64,000 bases of DNA from Deltaproteobacteria bacterium SG8_13 (GCA_001303025.1 LJNK01000017.1:91942-155941); one strand, 5' to 3'; counted from the stretch's first letter, positions 32,221 through 42,707 are shown. The notes: generated by a model from the letters alone, not told the origin. Numbers and translations: made by a program.

Positions 32221-32781
32221 TTATTTTGTCGAAGCCTTTTGCAGGTGCAGCAGCGACTTCACGTTGCCCCGCAGTTCGGACAGCTGCAGCGTAATGAGGA
32301 TCTCCTCGCATGCTACGATAGCCTGAAACACCGCTGCACACCGGAACGGCCAGGGATTTTCGACAATAAACAAAATGACGACAGCCGCACTCATGACAAC
32401 TGCAGCAACCTTCGCCCCCCAGGTGTGGTAGCTCGGAACCCGGCGAAATTTGGCCAGCCCGGCCAGTATCGGAAGAACGTACGATCCGATCACGATCGAC
32501 ACCCAGACCGCTTCCTCTTTGACAATGTCGGGCCACAACCACCAGGCGCACACCGGAACGCTAAGGTAGGTGGCCATATCGCCCCAGCTGTCCAGCCGGG
32601 TGCCCAGGTCAGAGGTAATGTGCAGCCTTCTGGAAATGTACCCGTCGACGGCATCCGACAGCAAAGACAGTATCAGCAACCCGAGAAACAGCCCTTTGTG
32701 GCCGGTTCGGGCCAGGTAGAGCAGAAAAGGTGCGGCTAGAATGCGAAACCCGCTCAGCACATTGGGGACGGCCTGTATCAT
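32221..32781 (-). CDS. CDP-alcohol phosphatidyltransferase family protein
   Basis: PNVLSGFRILAAPFLLYLA...DAVDGYISRRLHITSDLGTRLDSWGD (DG..AR..G..D...D-like motif). Confidence 0.88.
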   Translation of the reverse strand: MIQAVPNVLSGFRILAAPFLLYLARTGHKGLFLGLLILSLLSDAVDGYISRRLHITSDLGTRLDSWGDMATYLSVPVCAWWLWPDIVKEEAVWVSIVIGSYVLPILAGLAKFRRVPSYHTWGAKVAAVVMSAAVVILFIVENPWPFRCAAVFQAIVACEEILITLQLSELRGNVKSLLHLQKASTK

Positions 32782-32920
32782 GATCCGGCAGATGGGTAAA
32801 AGGCGCTCTCTGTGTCCAGGCGCGTAAAGTTGCATCCGCGCCCTGGCAGGCACCTCGAGCTTTAGTTGTTAGGTTCAGTGCAGTATCTATGGGCGCATGT
32901 CATAAAACCGATGTTGCCAT

Positions 32921-33535
32921 TTAATCAAACGGGAAGCGAATCCAAAGCCATGCGAGGATCAGCGCGTACATGACGCGTTGAATAAGCCCCTGGTAGGCGT
33001 CGAAGGCCACCATGCACAGCGGAAGAGCGAAACAAAGCACGGCAAGGGCTATGGCGATAATGCGCGGCCGAAATGACGTTGCACTCGCCGCAACCCACAG
33101 CAAGCCGATGGTGATCGATATGCCCGCCAGCGTTGCGAGTACAGAATGGAGCTGGTGGGCCACCACGCTGTACTCCGCTGCAGGCCAAAGGGGTTTGTGG
33201 GCAAATATGCCGGCCAGGGCCACAAACAGCCCGAACGCCATGAAGGCAATTCCGGGCCTGCTGAACCTGCGGATACCGTCTGTGATGATACCGCAACCAA
33301 GAGCAAGAAATCCGGCGGCCATTACCCAGCTGTTCTGGGTGTTCTGCGCTCCGAGCTGGCTGATGAGATTGCCGATGATGCTGTATCCCTCGACGGTGTA
33401 CCAGGGGCCTGCCAGCGCGGCCGATGTAAATACGACTATACCGATGCGGGTGGGGCTCATGGGCAGCACCGAAGGAGAGCAGCGCCCGACAACGGCCGGG
33501 CTTTTCTTCCTGAAAGAATCCATGCAGCCGTGCAT
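32921..33535 (-). CDS. DUF998-like membrane protein
   Basis: Six hydrophobic segments, YSIIGNLISQLGAQNTQNSWVM. Confidence 0.65.
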   Translation of the reverse strand: MHGCMDSFRKKSPAVVGRCSPSVLPMSPTRIGIVVFTSAALAGPWYTVEGYSIIGNLISQLGAQNTQNSWVMAAGFLALGCGIITDGIRRFSRPGIAFMAFGLFVALAGIFAHKPLWPAAEYSVVAHQLHSVLATLAGISITIGLLWVAASATSFRPRIIAIALAVLCFALPLCMVAFDAYQGLIQRVMYALILAWLWIRFPFD

Positions 33536-33644
33536 GAAACCGTTTGCACTTCCCGCCGGTCCTGCCCGCTCACACGCCTGACCGGCGAAAGAAAGACGCA
33601 GCCTGTGGTGGCTCCAAATCCGTTTTTATGTTTTCCCCCATTCC

Positions 33645-34520
33645 TCAGGGAGACGGTTTCAGGGCAATCCGTGTGTAATAAGCAAGGTGGTCGGATGCAT
33701 CCCAATGCTCGCGAGAGACGATTCCAGCATCCCGCACTTCAAAATAGCGGTAATCGACCAGCACGTAGTCGATGCGCCCGATCCCCAAAAATGTTCCCGT
33801 GTTTCTCGCTTTTTTAGCACTTTCGGTGTCCACTGCCACCGCTGAATCGATAAAGTGCGGCGCAAGCAGTTCCAGTCTCCGGTCGGCGGGATCCATGTTC
33901 AGGTCGCCGATGAGAACAACCGGATTCGGGATCTTTTCGACAGCTCTCATTATACCCCTGAAGGACGAACGATCCTGCCGGTCGCGAGCAGTATGGATAC
34001 TGAAAAATGTTGCCGGTTGATCGCCGATGTCCGTGGTGCAGACCAGGGCGCTTTTCGTATTCCCATTTTCCGACGTAATTTGAATCCGTTTGGATTTCAA
34101 AATGGGGTATTTGGATAAAATTGCCACCCCCCACCATCTCGGGCGTTCGTTGTCGGTCTCGTGCCACGCGAAGGCGTAATTCATGTCGAGCGCACTGGCC
34201 AACCGGCGAGCCTGCCCGGGTCCACGCACCTCCTGCAAACCGACGATATCGGGGTCAACGGATTGGATAGCCGCAACGATCGGCGGCAGATTTTCTTCTC
34301 GCTGGGTGAGGATGTAAGGGTCGACCCCTCGGTCGGCCCCACCGTATCCAACCCTGATGTTGTAGCTCATCACGGTCAGTTGTTTGGGTGCCGATGGAAT
34401 GCCTGCCGGCAGTTCCTTGCGGATATCGCGGACAGTCTGGCACCCGGAAAAAAACAGGAGCAGGGCTATCGAAATAACGAATCGGCGTTTGACCCCGTTA
34501 ATTGCGCTGGAAAACGGCAT
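33645..34520 (-). CDS. Endonuclease/exonuclease/phosphatase family lipoprotein
   Basis: LTVMSYNIRVGYGG...DIVGLQEVRG...VVLIGDLNMDPADRR...WDASDHLAYYTRI. Confidence 0.9.
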   Translation of the reverse strand: MPFSSAINGVKRRFVISIALLLFFSGCQTVRDIRKELPAGIPSAPKQLTVMSYNIRVGYGGADRGVDPYILTQREENLPPIVAAIQSVDPDIVGLQEVRGPGQARRLASALDMNYAFAWHETDNERPRWWGVAILSKYPILKSKRIQITSENGNTKSALVCTTDIGDQPATFFSIHTARDRQDRSSFRGIMRAVEKIPNPVVLIGDLNMDPADRRLELLAPHFIDSAVAVDTESAKKARNTGTFLGIGRIDYVLVDYRYFEVRDAGIVSREHWDASDHLAYYTRIALKPSP

Positions 34521-34625
34521 GTATCGACGATCCCCTCAATCACGTCGCTTGCAATGATATGCATGACAGCATGCCCCGAAGCGGTCGGCTTCATCCCCGC
34601 GGACATGATTCGGTTTTGCCCATCG

Positions 34626-34937
34626 TTAGTCGGCCTTCAAGGAAACCCGTTTTTGGACGTAATCCGAGACCACGTCTCTGGCATACTCGAGAACCTGTTG
34701 GGGTGAGTCGTCGGATTCGCAAAAATCGGGCGTTTCGATGATATCCGCTACCATCTCCTCCCACCACGGGGCGCTCAGAATCAGCTCCACCCCTTCAGCA
34801 TTCAGCCCCGCACCGACCATCTCCTGTTTCGTTGGTCCCTGAAACTCGATGAGGACCGGGTCCTTTGCCTTCTTGGGTCCCAGCTGCACTCTTTCCCTCA
34901 GATAAGCCATAATAGCGCTAAGTTCCTCAAGTGTCAT
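34626..34937 (-). CDS. Hypothetical protein
   Basis: 103-aa ORF with good start context, in line with the array strand. Confidence 0.55.
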   Translation of the reverse strand: MTLEELSAIMAYLRERVQLGPKKAKDPVLIEFQGPTKQEMVGAGLNAEGVELILSAPWWEEMVADIIETPDFCESDDSPQQVLEYARDVVSDYVQKRVSLKAD

Positions 34938-35125
34938 GCTTTCCCTCCAGTTGTGAGCCCCCTATCGTTGAAGGCCAGATACCCATTGACTTTGTGATAG
35001 CAACATGTTGCACACGACACTGATTTCATTCAATCAAACCGGAAAGATTCGCGAATTATTGGCACCGGCACTGCAAACGGTGGCAATCGGGCACGTCGAA
35101 ACAGCCGTTTGCACGCGAGGCGCTG

Positions 35126-35614
35126 TTATGTTTCAAGCCATTTGTACATGACCAGCGCATCCACGTAACCCAGCCGGGGATGATTAAACGCCTTTGGCAG
35201 GCGGCCAACCGTATCAAATCCAAGTCTATTCCACAGTCGAATTGCACCTTCATTGCTTGCGGCTACAAAATTAAACTGCATCGCCTTGTAGCCTAGTTCA
35301 ATTGCAGTTTTCTGTGAATGCTCGCACATTGCCGTGGCTGCGCCCTGCCCCCTTGCCTTTGATGCGACCATGTAGCCGCAGTTGCACACGTGGCTGCCGG
35401 GGCCGGAGTGATTCGTCTTTATGTAGTAGGTTCCAACCAGCTCTCCGTCTTTTTCGGCCACAAAGGTTTTGCGGGGCAAATCCATCCACATCTTTTCGGC
35501 TTCTTCTTTGGATGTGTTTTGCGGATATGCGTACGTTTCCCCGGCAGATGCAATCTCTTGGAAAATAGGCCAGATGTCTGTAAAATCGGATCGTTTCGCT
35601 TCTCTTATTCTCAT
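35126..35614 (-). CDS. GNAT family N-acetyltransferase
   Basis: VCNCGYMVASKARGQGAATAMCEHSQKTAIELGYKAMQFNFVAASNEGAIRLWNRLGFDTVGRLP. Confidence 0.92.
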   Translation of the reverse strand: MRIREAKRSDFTDIWPIFQEIASAGETYAYPQNTSKEEAEKMWMDLPRKTFVAEKDGELVGTYYIKTNHSGPGSHVCNCGYMVASKARGQGAATAMCEHSQKTAIELGYKAMQFNFVAASNEGAIRLWNRLGFDTVGRLPKAFNHPRLGYVDALVMYKWLET

Positions 35615-35842
35615 CGTGCGCCTTTCGCTCGCAACCTTACGGTCTGGTCCGATCGGTTGCAACAATGCCCGGCGGTTCGGATATCCGGTCCCATGCCGTC
35701 GACCGCCGCCGATTCTCCCCTTGGCGTTTGCACCAGATCCCGCGACCCGGCGATATGCGCTCTGACGCTCTATCGCATCAGGGTTTGTATCTGTTTTTGG
35801 TTTATGATGCCGCCCTTCACCTGAGGCTCCATCTGCGCTGCA

Positions 35843-36418
35843 TTAACCGGTCTCCCAATCCAACCGGTTGATCAGCCATCGATTATTTTCTTTTATCATG
35901 GAAATATAATGCGTTAAGCGCCAACCGGTATTCACATAGACGGCAGTGACACTCGCGGTGTTTTGACGGATCGTTATTGTCGGGTTTATAAGGCGGAAGC
36001 GGACGAAATAATTTCCGCTCAGGTTTTCCCGGCACATCGGGAAAAACGATCGATCTCCTCTCTGCAGTTGAGTCCAAAATTTCGGAAGGGCCCTGGAAAG
36101 CTCTTGCTTCGAAAGCATGACGCTGCTCGCGTGGTGGTATATTCCTTTGTCGTGAAGACATTCCAGGTACTTCGTGAGGTCAAAATTTCTCCTTGCGTCC
36201 TGATATTCGATTAAAAGCGCTACTATTTTTTCTTCTTCTTTATCTTTGGCTGCGTAGTTCTCCAACGTTGTATTGGAGCAGGCATAAATGACGATCATCA
36301 TGCAAAAAGCAGACAATACCGGTGTATTCGAATATCTTGTGCACATTGCGATTTGCCCAGACATTCTGTTGTCACCAGAAATACTTGCAGCGATTAACAA
36401 GGCATTGATTTCGTTCAT
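35843..36418 (-). CDS. Hypothetical SnoaL/NTF2-like (possible lipoprotein); start uncertain
   Basis: MMIVIYACSNTTLENYAAKDKEEEKIVALLIEYQDARRNFDLTKYLECLHDKGIYHH... Confidence 0.55.
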   Translation of the reverse strand: MNEINALLIAASISGDNRMSGQIAMCTRYSNTPVLSAFCMMIVIYACSNTTLENYAAKDKEEEKIVALLIEYQDARRNFDLTKYLECLHDKGIYHHASSVMLSKQELSRALPKFWTQLQRGDRSFFPMCRENLSGNYFVRFRLINPTITIRQNTASVTAVYVNTGWRLTHYISMIKENNRWLINRLDWETG

Positions 36419-36936
36419 CGCCGATGAGGCGGCCGGGAAATGCCCCCCCCCCCGCGTCTGTCAAACTTTTCAGTGCTTTTCGCTCTCCCAACGGCCCGCC
36501 TGTCAAGAAATATATTCTGCTTGTTGTGTTTTTCCAGACTTTTCTCAAAACATGCATAATTGTTCTTTTCTGGCTCGAATGCCTAAACCATCCCGTCTTC
36601 ACCCACTATGGAAGCAAACAGAAAAGAAAATACACCTACGTTCGCGCCTATGTCATAGGCCACCATGCCCGGCTTGGTAAATTTCCATATTATTTTTCTG
36701 ATTTCAGGCTCGTAGCCACCCAGATCGCAGGAGTGGGTAAGGTTAGAATGGAACAACGGATTTATGACGATAGTGCCCCCTTCCGGCGTTGAGATCTCCA
36801 CCAGGTCGTAGCTGGATAAATATTCAAAAACCGCAAGAATCCCCGGAAAATAGGCAATGCGGCGCTGAAACCTTTTAGGGATGGCCTGTCCGACACGATT
36901 GATGGCGGATAGCAGAAGGTTTCGCAAGCCCTGCAT
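36372..36936 (-). pseudogene. FkbM-family methyltransferase, broken by in-frame TAG (36583-36585) and a frameshift at a G11 tract (36443-36453)
   Basis: KPGMVAYDIGANVGVFSFLFASIVGEDGMV-TAG-AFEPEKNNYACFEKSLEKHNKQNIFLDRRAVGRAKSTEKFDRRGGG then frame change to AFPGRLIGDERNQC. Confidence 0.7.
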
Positions 36937-36999
36937 CGTTCTTCCCTTTTCAGGATACCGAACAGAAAACGGTGTGGCGGCCTTTTTCGTCCGCTGCAT

Positions 37000-37866
37000 T
37001 TATTTGTTAGCCGGCCACGGTGCCCCCGGCGGATAGGCGGAGAGTGCAGCATTTTCGGCCTCACAGTCTCGCAGCGGTTTTAGGCCTTTGGCCCGAACAG
37101 CTGCAAGTTCGGCCTTGGAAGCCTCTATTGCCGCACGAAAAGCCGGATCGGCGTGCAACCGAGCGACTGCGGCAGCACCGACAACCCGCCCCTCGATTAC
37201 ATCGCTTTGCCAGTGGACATTGCATATCACCCGGCTTTGTCCAAAGGCCCGCCCCCTGGCGAGGATCGCATCAGCCCGATCGGGGGCAATCTCACTTAGA
37301 ATCAGCGCCCATCCCCAGCCAATGGCGGTATGCCCGGAAGGATAGGAGCCGTCTTTTTTCAGGTGCGCTTCCTCACCCGGCGTACAGGTCGGTTCTTTGT
37401 TCACTAGAAATGGGCGGACACGATTGTAGTTGTTTTTAGCCCTGTAGGTGGCAAGACCCGCATCCGCAAGGGAGCGGCGCATCAGCATATAGAGATGCGG
37501 TGTGTCCTGCTCTGTGATCGGGGCCTTCAGTGCGCAGGAGAATGCCTCGGCGGCTGGCGGGAACATCAGGTTGGCGTCCTCGACCGCCAGGTCCCAGCGC
37601 GCAGTGCCGCGAAGGGTAAGGCTGCTGCGGCTTACCTCCTTGTCTAGTTCCAGAGAAGCCGAACCTTCGGCGGGAGGAGGAGGAATAAGTGCCAGGCTAT
37701 TGGGAAGCGCCTCGGTTGGCAGGTACCCCTGCAAAATACCGGGTCTGATTTCCGGTACGGGTTTGGGGCTGCTTTGGCTTTCGAATATCGCGCAGCCCGC
37801 AATTACCGCAATGCACGACAATGCAATAAAAACACTAACCGGTGAACCCTTGCGCAGATCGCTCAT
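37000..37866 (-). CDS. PAP2-family acid phosphatase (PhoN-like) lipoprotein
   Basis: NYNRVRPF, DGSYPSGHTAIGWGWALIL, GQSRVICNVHWQSDVIEGRVVG phosphatase motifs. Confidence 0.92.
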   Translation of the reverse strand: MSDLRKGSPVSVFIALSCIAVIAGCAIFESQSSPKPVPEIRPGILQGYLPTEALPNSLALIPPPPAEGSASLELDKEVSRSSLTLRGTARWDLAVEDANLMFPPAAEAFSCALKAPITEQDTPHLYMLMRRSLADAGLATYRAKNNYNRVRPFLVNKEPTCTPGEEAHLKKDGSYPSGHTAIGWGWALILSEIAPDRADAILARGRAFGQSRVICNVHWQSDVIEGRVVGAAAVARLHADPAFRAAIEASKAELAAVRAKGLKPLRDCEAENAALSAYPPGAPWPANK

Positions 37867-38025
37867 CAATAGATTACTCCTTTCAGTTGATATTGGAAAG
37901 TATACCACTGTACGGCTTTTGGCCCAAGAAAGATACATGCAAGCGGCAGTCTATTCACCTGCTGCCGGCCTGACGATCGGCGTCACGGCAGGCGCGCAAT
38001 CCGCATCGTTATGGCTGGCTGCCCC

Positions 38026-38997
38026 TCACACGACAATGACGACTTTTCCTCGGGCGCGACCTTCTGCCAGATAGCGGATGGCATCGGCAACCTCGCTCAA
38101 GGGGAAGGTCCTGTCGATGACCGGTGTGACTTTCCCGGTTTCAACAAGTTCCTTCAAGACCTGCAGGTCCTGCCTGCGTGGCATCGAAATGAAGGAGCAA
38201 AGCTTCTGACGCACGAACGGTGACAGCAAAAGCGCCCGGATCTGGCGGTCCGTGCCGCCGAGCCATCGTCCTCCCCCTTCCCCCCCGACGATCACGAGTG
38301 TGCCCCGGGGGGCCAGGGCCCGTCTGAGGACGGACAATGGGCGATTGCCGGCGGTGTCGAAGATGACGTCGTAATGCCGCAGCCCGTCAACGAAGTCCTC
38401 CCGGGTGTAATCGATCGTATGCTCAGCGCCGATCGAGCGGACCATGTCCGTCTTAGTCGTGCTGCAAACACCGGTGACTTCCGCTCCGAGCGCTTTGGCG
38501 ATCTGCACGGCGAACGTTCCCACGCCTCCTGCCGCACCGATGATCAACACCTTCTGCCCGGACTCGACCTTTCCCACGTCCCGAAGACCCTGAAGGGCAG
38601 TCAAAGCGGAGGTTGTGACAGCCGCCGCCTGCTCGAAGTCGAGGTTTGCCGGCTTTGACGCCAACTTGTCCTCTCTGGCACAGGCGTACTCGGCGAAAGC
38701 GCCTTCACCGGTACCGAACACCTCATCTCCCGGATGAAACCGGGTCACCCGCCTCCCGACCGCCGCTACGCGTCCAGCGAGATCGGTGCCGCGAACACGG
38801 ACCTTGGGCTTTCGCAGCCCGAAGCCCACGATGCGCACCAGGTAAGGCAAACCGGTCATCAGGTGCCACACACCTGGATCGACACCGGCCGCGTGAATGC
38901 GCACGAGCACGTCGTCATCGCCGATAGCAGGCTTGTCGATATCCCTGAATTTCAAAACGTCGGGTGAACCGTATATGTATTGAACAATCGCCTTCAT
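38026..38997 (-). CDS. Zinc-type alcohol dehydrogenase / quinone oxidoreductase family protein
   Basis: VLIIGAAGGVGTFAVQIAKALGAEVTGVCSTTK. Confidence 0.92.
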   Translation of the reverse strand: MKAIVQYIYGSPDVLKFRDIDKPAIGDDDVLVRIHAAGVDPGVWHLMTGLPYLVRIVGFGLRKPKVRVRGTDLAGRVAAVGRRVTRFHPGDEVFGTGEGAFAEYACAREDKLASKPANLDFEQAAAVTTSALTALQGLRDVGKVESGQKVLIIGAAGGVGTFAVQIAKALGAEVTGVCSTTKTDMVRSIGAEHTIDYTREDFVDGLRHYDVIFDTAGNRPLSVLRRALAPRGTLVIVGGEGGGRWLGGTDRQIRALLLSPFVRQKLCSFISMPRRQDLQVLKELVETGKVTPVIDRTFPLSEVADAIRYLAEGRARGKVVIVV

Positions 38998-39627
38998 CGT
39001 GCTGTCGACACTCTCTGGTGCTTGCGGGGGTCAGCCTGTCCCGGGTCTCGGCCGCTGCAATTTCGCTCGCCGGCGGCAGTCCTTTCCTTCTGCCGCAGAA
39101 ATTTCCTCCGCAAAGTGCATCGCAAGTTTGTCAACGCCCTGGTTCTCAAACAGCGGATCGATAATCATTCTATAAAACACCCAAAAGGACCTGCCAAGCC
39201 ATTTGGCCCTCTCATCTCCAGGATAGTTGACCGGGTCGATGCCAATACATCCCGAAACTCCAGCTGCTGTACTAATGATCTATAGGGTTCTGATATACAT
39301 ATCTGCGTAAAAATCTTTGATCGATGGGCAGGTTTCATCCCATCCATATATTGTTTATCGGGTAAGGCGCTCCATGCATCTTCGCGCAATAGCCGTCAAG
39401 CAGGTCAGATCGGGTTGAGATGCTGCGCGGAATTTTCGCGTCAGTTGAAGCGCCTGGTTAGCGCGGTGTCACGTCAATCTGCCGGGGGCAGCGGTGATAT
39501 GATGCGCTGCTATCATCCTTTTCCCCGCACAGCGGGGTAAGGTGAAAATTTCTTGGAAATTGCACTACCGCAACACCGCCCCTGCTGTTTGCCCTTATCC
39601 TATCCGAGCCGATACGACCAGCAGTGC

Positions 39628-40203
39628 TCAGATATTACAGGCGATAACAATATACTCATTTGCTTTATAGGAAACCTTGCCGACTTTATGAAACGGCAGT
39701 TTTAAATGTGCTTTTAACGAGCGTTGATTTTCCGAAGAGATGAAAGAAAAGCAGAAAGAATATCCTGCTTCTTTTGCCAATTTTAGGCCGTGCGAAAACA
39801 GGCCGGTTAAGACGTTTCGGCCCCGAAATGGCCTTGCGATGCAAACCGGACCGTAAAAGCAGGTCGTTTCCTCTGTCGGCCGCTGTTGCGCCGGCGGGAC
39901 CAGATAAGTTGAGAGATTTGCCACGATTTGATCGAGTATGGGAAACTGTGCGTTAAACACGGCGCTGGAGACACAGCAGTATCCGACAACCCGGCTCCGC
40001 ACTTTAGCCACCACCACGCCTAAATCGCGATTAAATTCCCTGAATTGACTTTCTGAAAAAGCGATGGACAAATAACCGTCTTTCAGTTGATCCGGCCCTA
40101 AATTGCCGCGCAGATTTTCAGACTGGATGATTGTTACCGGGAGGATATCGGATTCCGACATGGTTGCGGTCATTAGATCCATAGAGTCCTTTTCCATAGT
40201 CAT
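39628..40203 (-). CDS. GNAT-like acetyltransferase
   Basis: YGPVCIARPFRGRNVLTGLFSHGLKLAKEAGYSFCFSFISSENQRSLKAHLKLPFHKVG. Confidence 0.7.
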   Translation of the reverse strand: MTMEKDSMDLMTATMSESDILPVTIIQSENLRGNLGPDQLKDGYLSIAFSESQFREFNRDLGVVVAKVRSRVVGYCCVSSAVFNAQFPILDQIVANLSTYLVPPAQQRPTEETTCFYGPVCIARPFRGRNVLTGLFSHGLKLAKEAGYSFCFSFISSENQRSLKAHLKLPFHKVGKVSYKANEYIVIACNI

Positions 40204-40444
40204 TTTACAAACCACTGCCGTTTGGCCCGGAGCGACCCGGCGCCCTGGTATTTTGGCGCATACAGGATCACGCCGTAAAATGTGAGTTTTATGAAATATC
40301 CTTACTTTCTTATTGATAATTTACGGTCCGCTTTCATTTGCTGCAGATTCAACTGTAGAACTGAAGGTACCCTTGGAAAAATCGCTACGAGGTTTTTGGT
40401 CAGGGCAGGCGACTTGTTTGCCACATATTCCAACAACCGGCAGG

Positions 40445-40810
40445 CTAGATTGACAGCCAGGCTTCTGCTTCTACCTTTTGGTCTCTGTTAAACGCCTTGA
40501 TTTCAAGACCTGGGAACAAGGCGCCTTCGAATTCGCTTATTTTCTGTAACCAGGTCTTATCGGTCAATACCGCTGCGCGGTCGAACTTTTTCATAAGCCC
40601 AAACATCGAAGGAAGGCGAGAAAATTCTATTACGATCGCACCAAGCGACGGAAGATGAAAATCTATAATTTCATACAGCATTCTCCCATTTTCGATGTTC
40701 TCGGACTTTCGAACAAGTTTATCTAACGCGATTATCATTTCTTCAGTGTTCAACTTCCCACTCAATTGAATATCTAAACGATTCGCTCCATTGGGTGTTA
40801 CTGTAAACAT
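40445..40810 (-). CDS. STAS/SEC14 (SpoIIAA-like) protein
   Basis: RLDIQLSGKLNTEEMIIALDKLV...RAAVLTDKTWLQKISEFEGALFPGLEIKAFNRDQKVEAEAWLS. Confidence 0.8.
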   Translation of the reverse strand: MFTVTPNGANRLDIQLSGKLNTEEMIIALDKLVRKSENIENGRMLYEIIDFHLPSLGAIVIEFSRLPSMFGLMKKFDRAAVLTDKTWLQKISEFEGALFPGLEIKAFNRDQKVEAEAWLSI

Positions 40811-40936
40811 AGGATTTCTCCTGTTAGTGGAAAAAGCATATCGATAGCTGTTTGGATCGCAGCAGAACAACCCGTCAATTCTGATTACACTTGGTCATCG
40901 ATTTGTTCGTTGTCTCATCGCGGGTCGGAAATTCAC

Positions 40937-41542
40937 CTATACCAGTCTTTCCCCAAGCTTAAATGCCTTACCGAAATAGGTCTCAACTCCTCTGTGCTGA
41001 ATATCACCGGCGTACATGTCTCCAACGATTTTCCCGTTTAACGAATCAATAACAACCCCCTTGATCTGATTCGATGCCCAGTTGCAAAAATACCTGTAAA
41101 TTGGCGGTACGATGCCGGATGTGACAATGACAACTGCTTTCCGCTTTTTATCCGAGCGAGGAAGCGGACAACCGGTAATTGTTAAAACTTTTCTTTCAGG
41201 CTTTCCAAAGGTCCAGCAAATTCGTTCAAGAAATGCCATCATGACCGCCGTCGCATATCCCATGTGCACGGGAGTGCCGAAAATCAGAAGGTCAGCGTTC
41301 AGGAGATCCTCCTTTATATCGTCCATATCATCCTGGATTGTGCACTTGGCTACAGGACCGTTTGTTCGACTGTCCCGGCAAACAAGACAGTTTTTACAGA
41401 ATCGAATATCATGCTCAATTAAGTTGATCTTCTTGACACTGTAGTTTTTGGCTCTAGATTCGAACCCTTCTATAGCCTTATCTACGAGTGCATCGGTTGC
41501 TTTACCTAACCGCGGGCTTCCAACAATTGCAAGAAGATTCAC
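40937..41542 (-). CDS. Flavodoxin family protein / NAD(P)H-dependent FMN reductase-like
   Basis: AIVGSPRLGKATDALVDKAIEGF...CKNCLVCRDS...DLLIFGTPVHMGYATAVMMAFLER. Confidence 0.85.
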   Translation of the reverse strand: MNLLAIVGSPRLGKATDALVDKAIEGFESRAKNYSVKKINLIEHDIRFCKNCLVCRDSRTNGPVAKCTIQDDMDDIKEDLLNADLLIFGTPVHMGYATAVMMAFLERICWTFGKPERKVLTITGCPLPRSDKKRKAVVIVTSGIVPPIYRYFCNWASNQIKGVVIDSLNGKIVGDMYAGDIQHRGVETYFGKAFKLGERLV

Positions 41543-41567
41543 ACCTCATCTCCGATATTCGATATGT

Positions 41568-41635
41568 GCATTACAGCTGCCGCAAGGCGCGAGTCGCGGC
41601 GAATTTTACCGGCACCGCTCATGCTCGTGTTATGT
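41568..41635 (-). repeat. attC-like site (degenerate)
   Basis: GCATTACAGCTGCCGC...CCGCTCATGCTCGTGTTATGT at the PhzF 3' end. Confidence 0.5.
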
Positions 41636-42415
41636 TTGTATTTTGATTTTGCCCTCCAGAAATTTTACTGCCTTGCCGGAAATAAATACCCGATCGCCGA
41701 CACACTCGCAAGTTAACTCACCACCTCGTGTGGACACTTGTTTAACACGAAATCGTTTTGTACCCACCTTCGAAGCCCAGTACGGAGCGAGTTGCGTATA
41801 GGCGGAACCCGTGACGGGATCTTCGGGAATTCCGTATTTAGGGGCAAAGAACCGTGCAATAAAATCCCAACGATCTGATTTGGCGGTAATAGCGACACCG
41901 CGCAAATCAAGCTTCATCAGTTCATTAAAATCTGGAGATGCCGATTCAACATCTGCTTCACGTTCAAATACTGCGATTAGGTCCTCTGATTTCAGACATT
42001 CAATCGGTGCAGCAGTAAATGCTTTACCTATTTCTTCCGGAATATCACAGGAAACTGGCGGCTGCGCGGGAAAATCCATGGTCAGCCATTCATTATCCTG
42101 CGTTACGGTCAGGATTCCAGATTTGGAATCGAACTCAATCTTGTCCTTTCTACAGCCAAGAATCTGATATAAAACATAGGCCGCTGCCAAAGTAGCGTGG
42201 CCACATAAATCGACTTCGCTTTTCGGCGTAAACCATCTGATATGGAAACCATCGCCCTTTGGAACAAAAAACGCTGTTTCCGACAAATTGTTTTCTTCCG
42301 CAACAGATTGCATCAATCCATCAGGTAGCCACTCATCTAACGGGCAAACAGCCGCCGGATTGCCTGTAAATAATTCAGATGCAAATGCATCTATCTGATA
42401 TAGGGATATTTCCAT
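41630..42415 (-). CDS. PhzF family isomerase
   Basis: YQIDAFASELFTGNPAAVCPLDEWLPDGLMQSVAEENNLSETAFFV...DLCGHATLAAAYVL. Confidence 0.95.
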   Translation of the reverse strand: MEISLYQIDAFASELFTGNPAAVCPLDEWLPDGLMQSVAEENNLSETAFFVPKGDGFHIRWFTPKSEVDLCGHATLAAAYVLYQILGCRKDKIEFDSKSGILTVTQDNEWLTMDFPAQPPVSCDIPEEIGKAFTAAPIECLKSEDLIAVFEREADVESASPDFNELMKLDLRGVAITAKSDRWDFIARFFAPKYGIPEDPVTGSAYTQLAPYWASKVGTKRFRVKQVSTRGGELTCECVGDRVFISGKAVKFLEGKIKIQT

Positions 42416-42602
42416 CGGATTTTCTCCAGAAACCTTTCGCCTTCAAGATGCGTGAAAGACTCTTTTTACCAGGCGGTGAGACTTGCACGGGCTCTTTGCC
42501 GCTTCATTGGGATGATAGCCGGCTTACCCCCATTGAACCATTCGGCATCCTGCCATAACGATCTTATCAGCCTGAAAATTTACTTGCCCACCGTGTTACA
42601 TC

Positions 42603-42707
42603 CTACCCTTTTTTAGATTTCTTCTCCTTTTTCTCTTTTCGCTTTTCTTTCAATGTTTTTTCCGCCTTTTTCTTCTCTGTTTTTTGAGCATCTCTTCCTT
42701 TAGCCAT
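42603..42707 (-). CDS. Lysine-rich 34-aa small protein (not in the ORF track)
   Basis: ATG with upstream TAAGGGGGAATTC; translation MAKGRDAQKTEKKKAEKTLKEKRKEKKEKKSKKG*. Confidence 0.65.
   Translation of the reverse strand: MAKGRDAQKTEKKKAEKTLKEKRKEKKEKKSKKG

Noticed and set aside
36583-36585. Pyrrolysine (TAG) readthrough in the FkbM gene
   Set aside because: A second lesion (frameshift at the G tract) is present, and the site is not a Pyl-family position I know of; nonsense mutation is more parsimonious.
39165-39389. Minus-strand 74-aa ORF MREDAWSALPDKQYMDGMKPAHRSK...
   Set aside because: Possible remnant continuing in another frame (MIIDPLFENQGVDKLAMHFAEE), but I could not assign a family or demonstrate coding.
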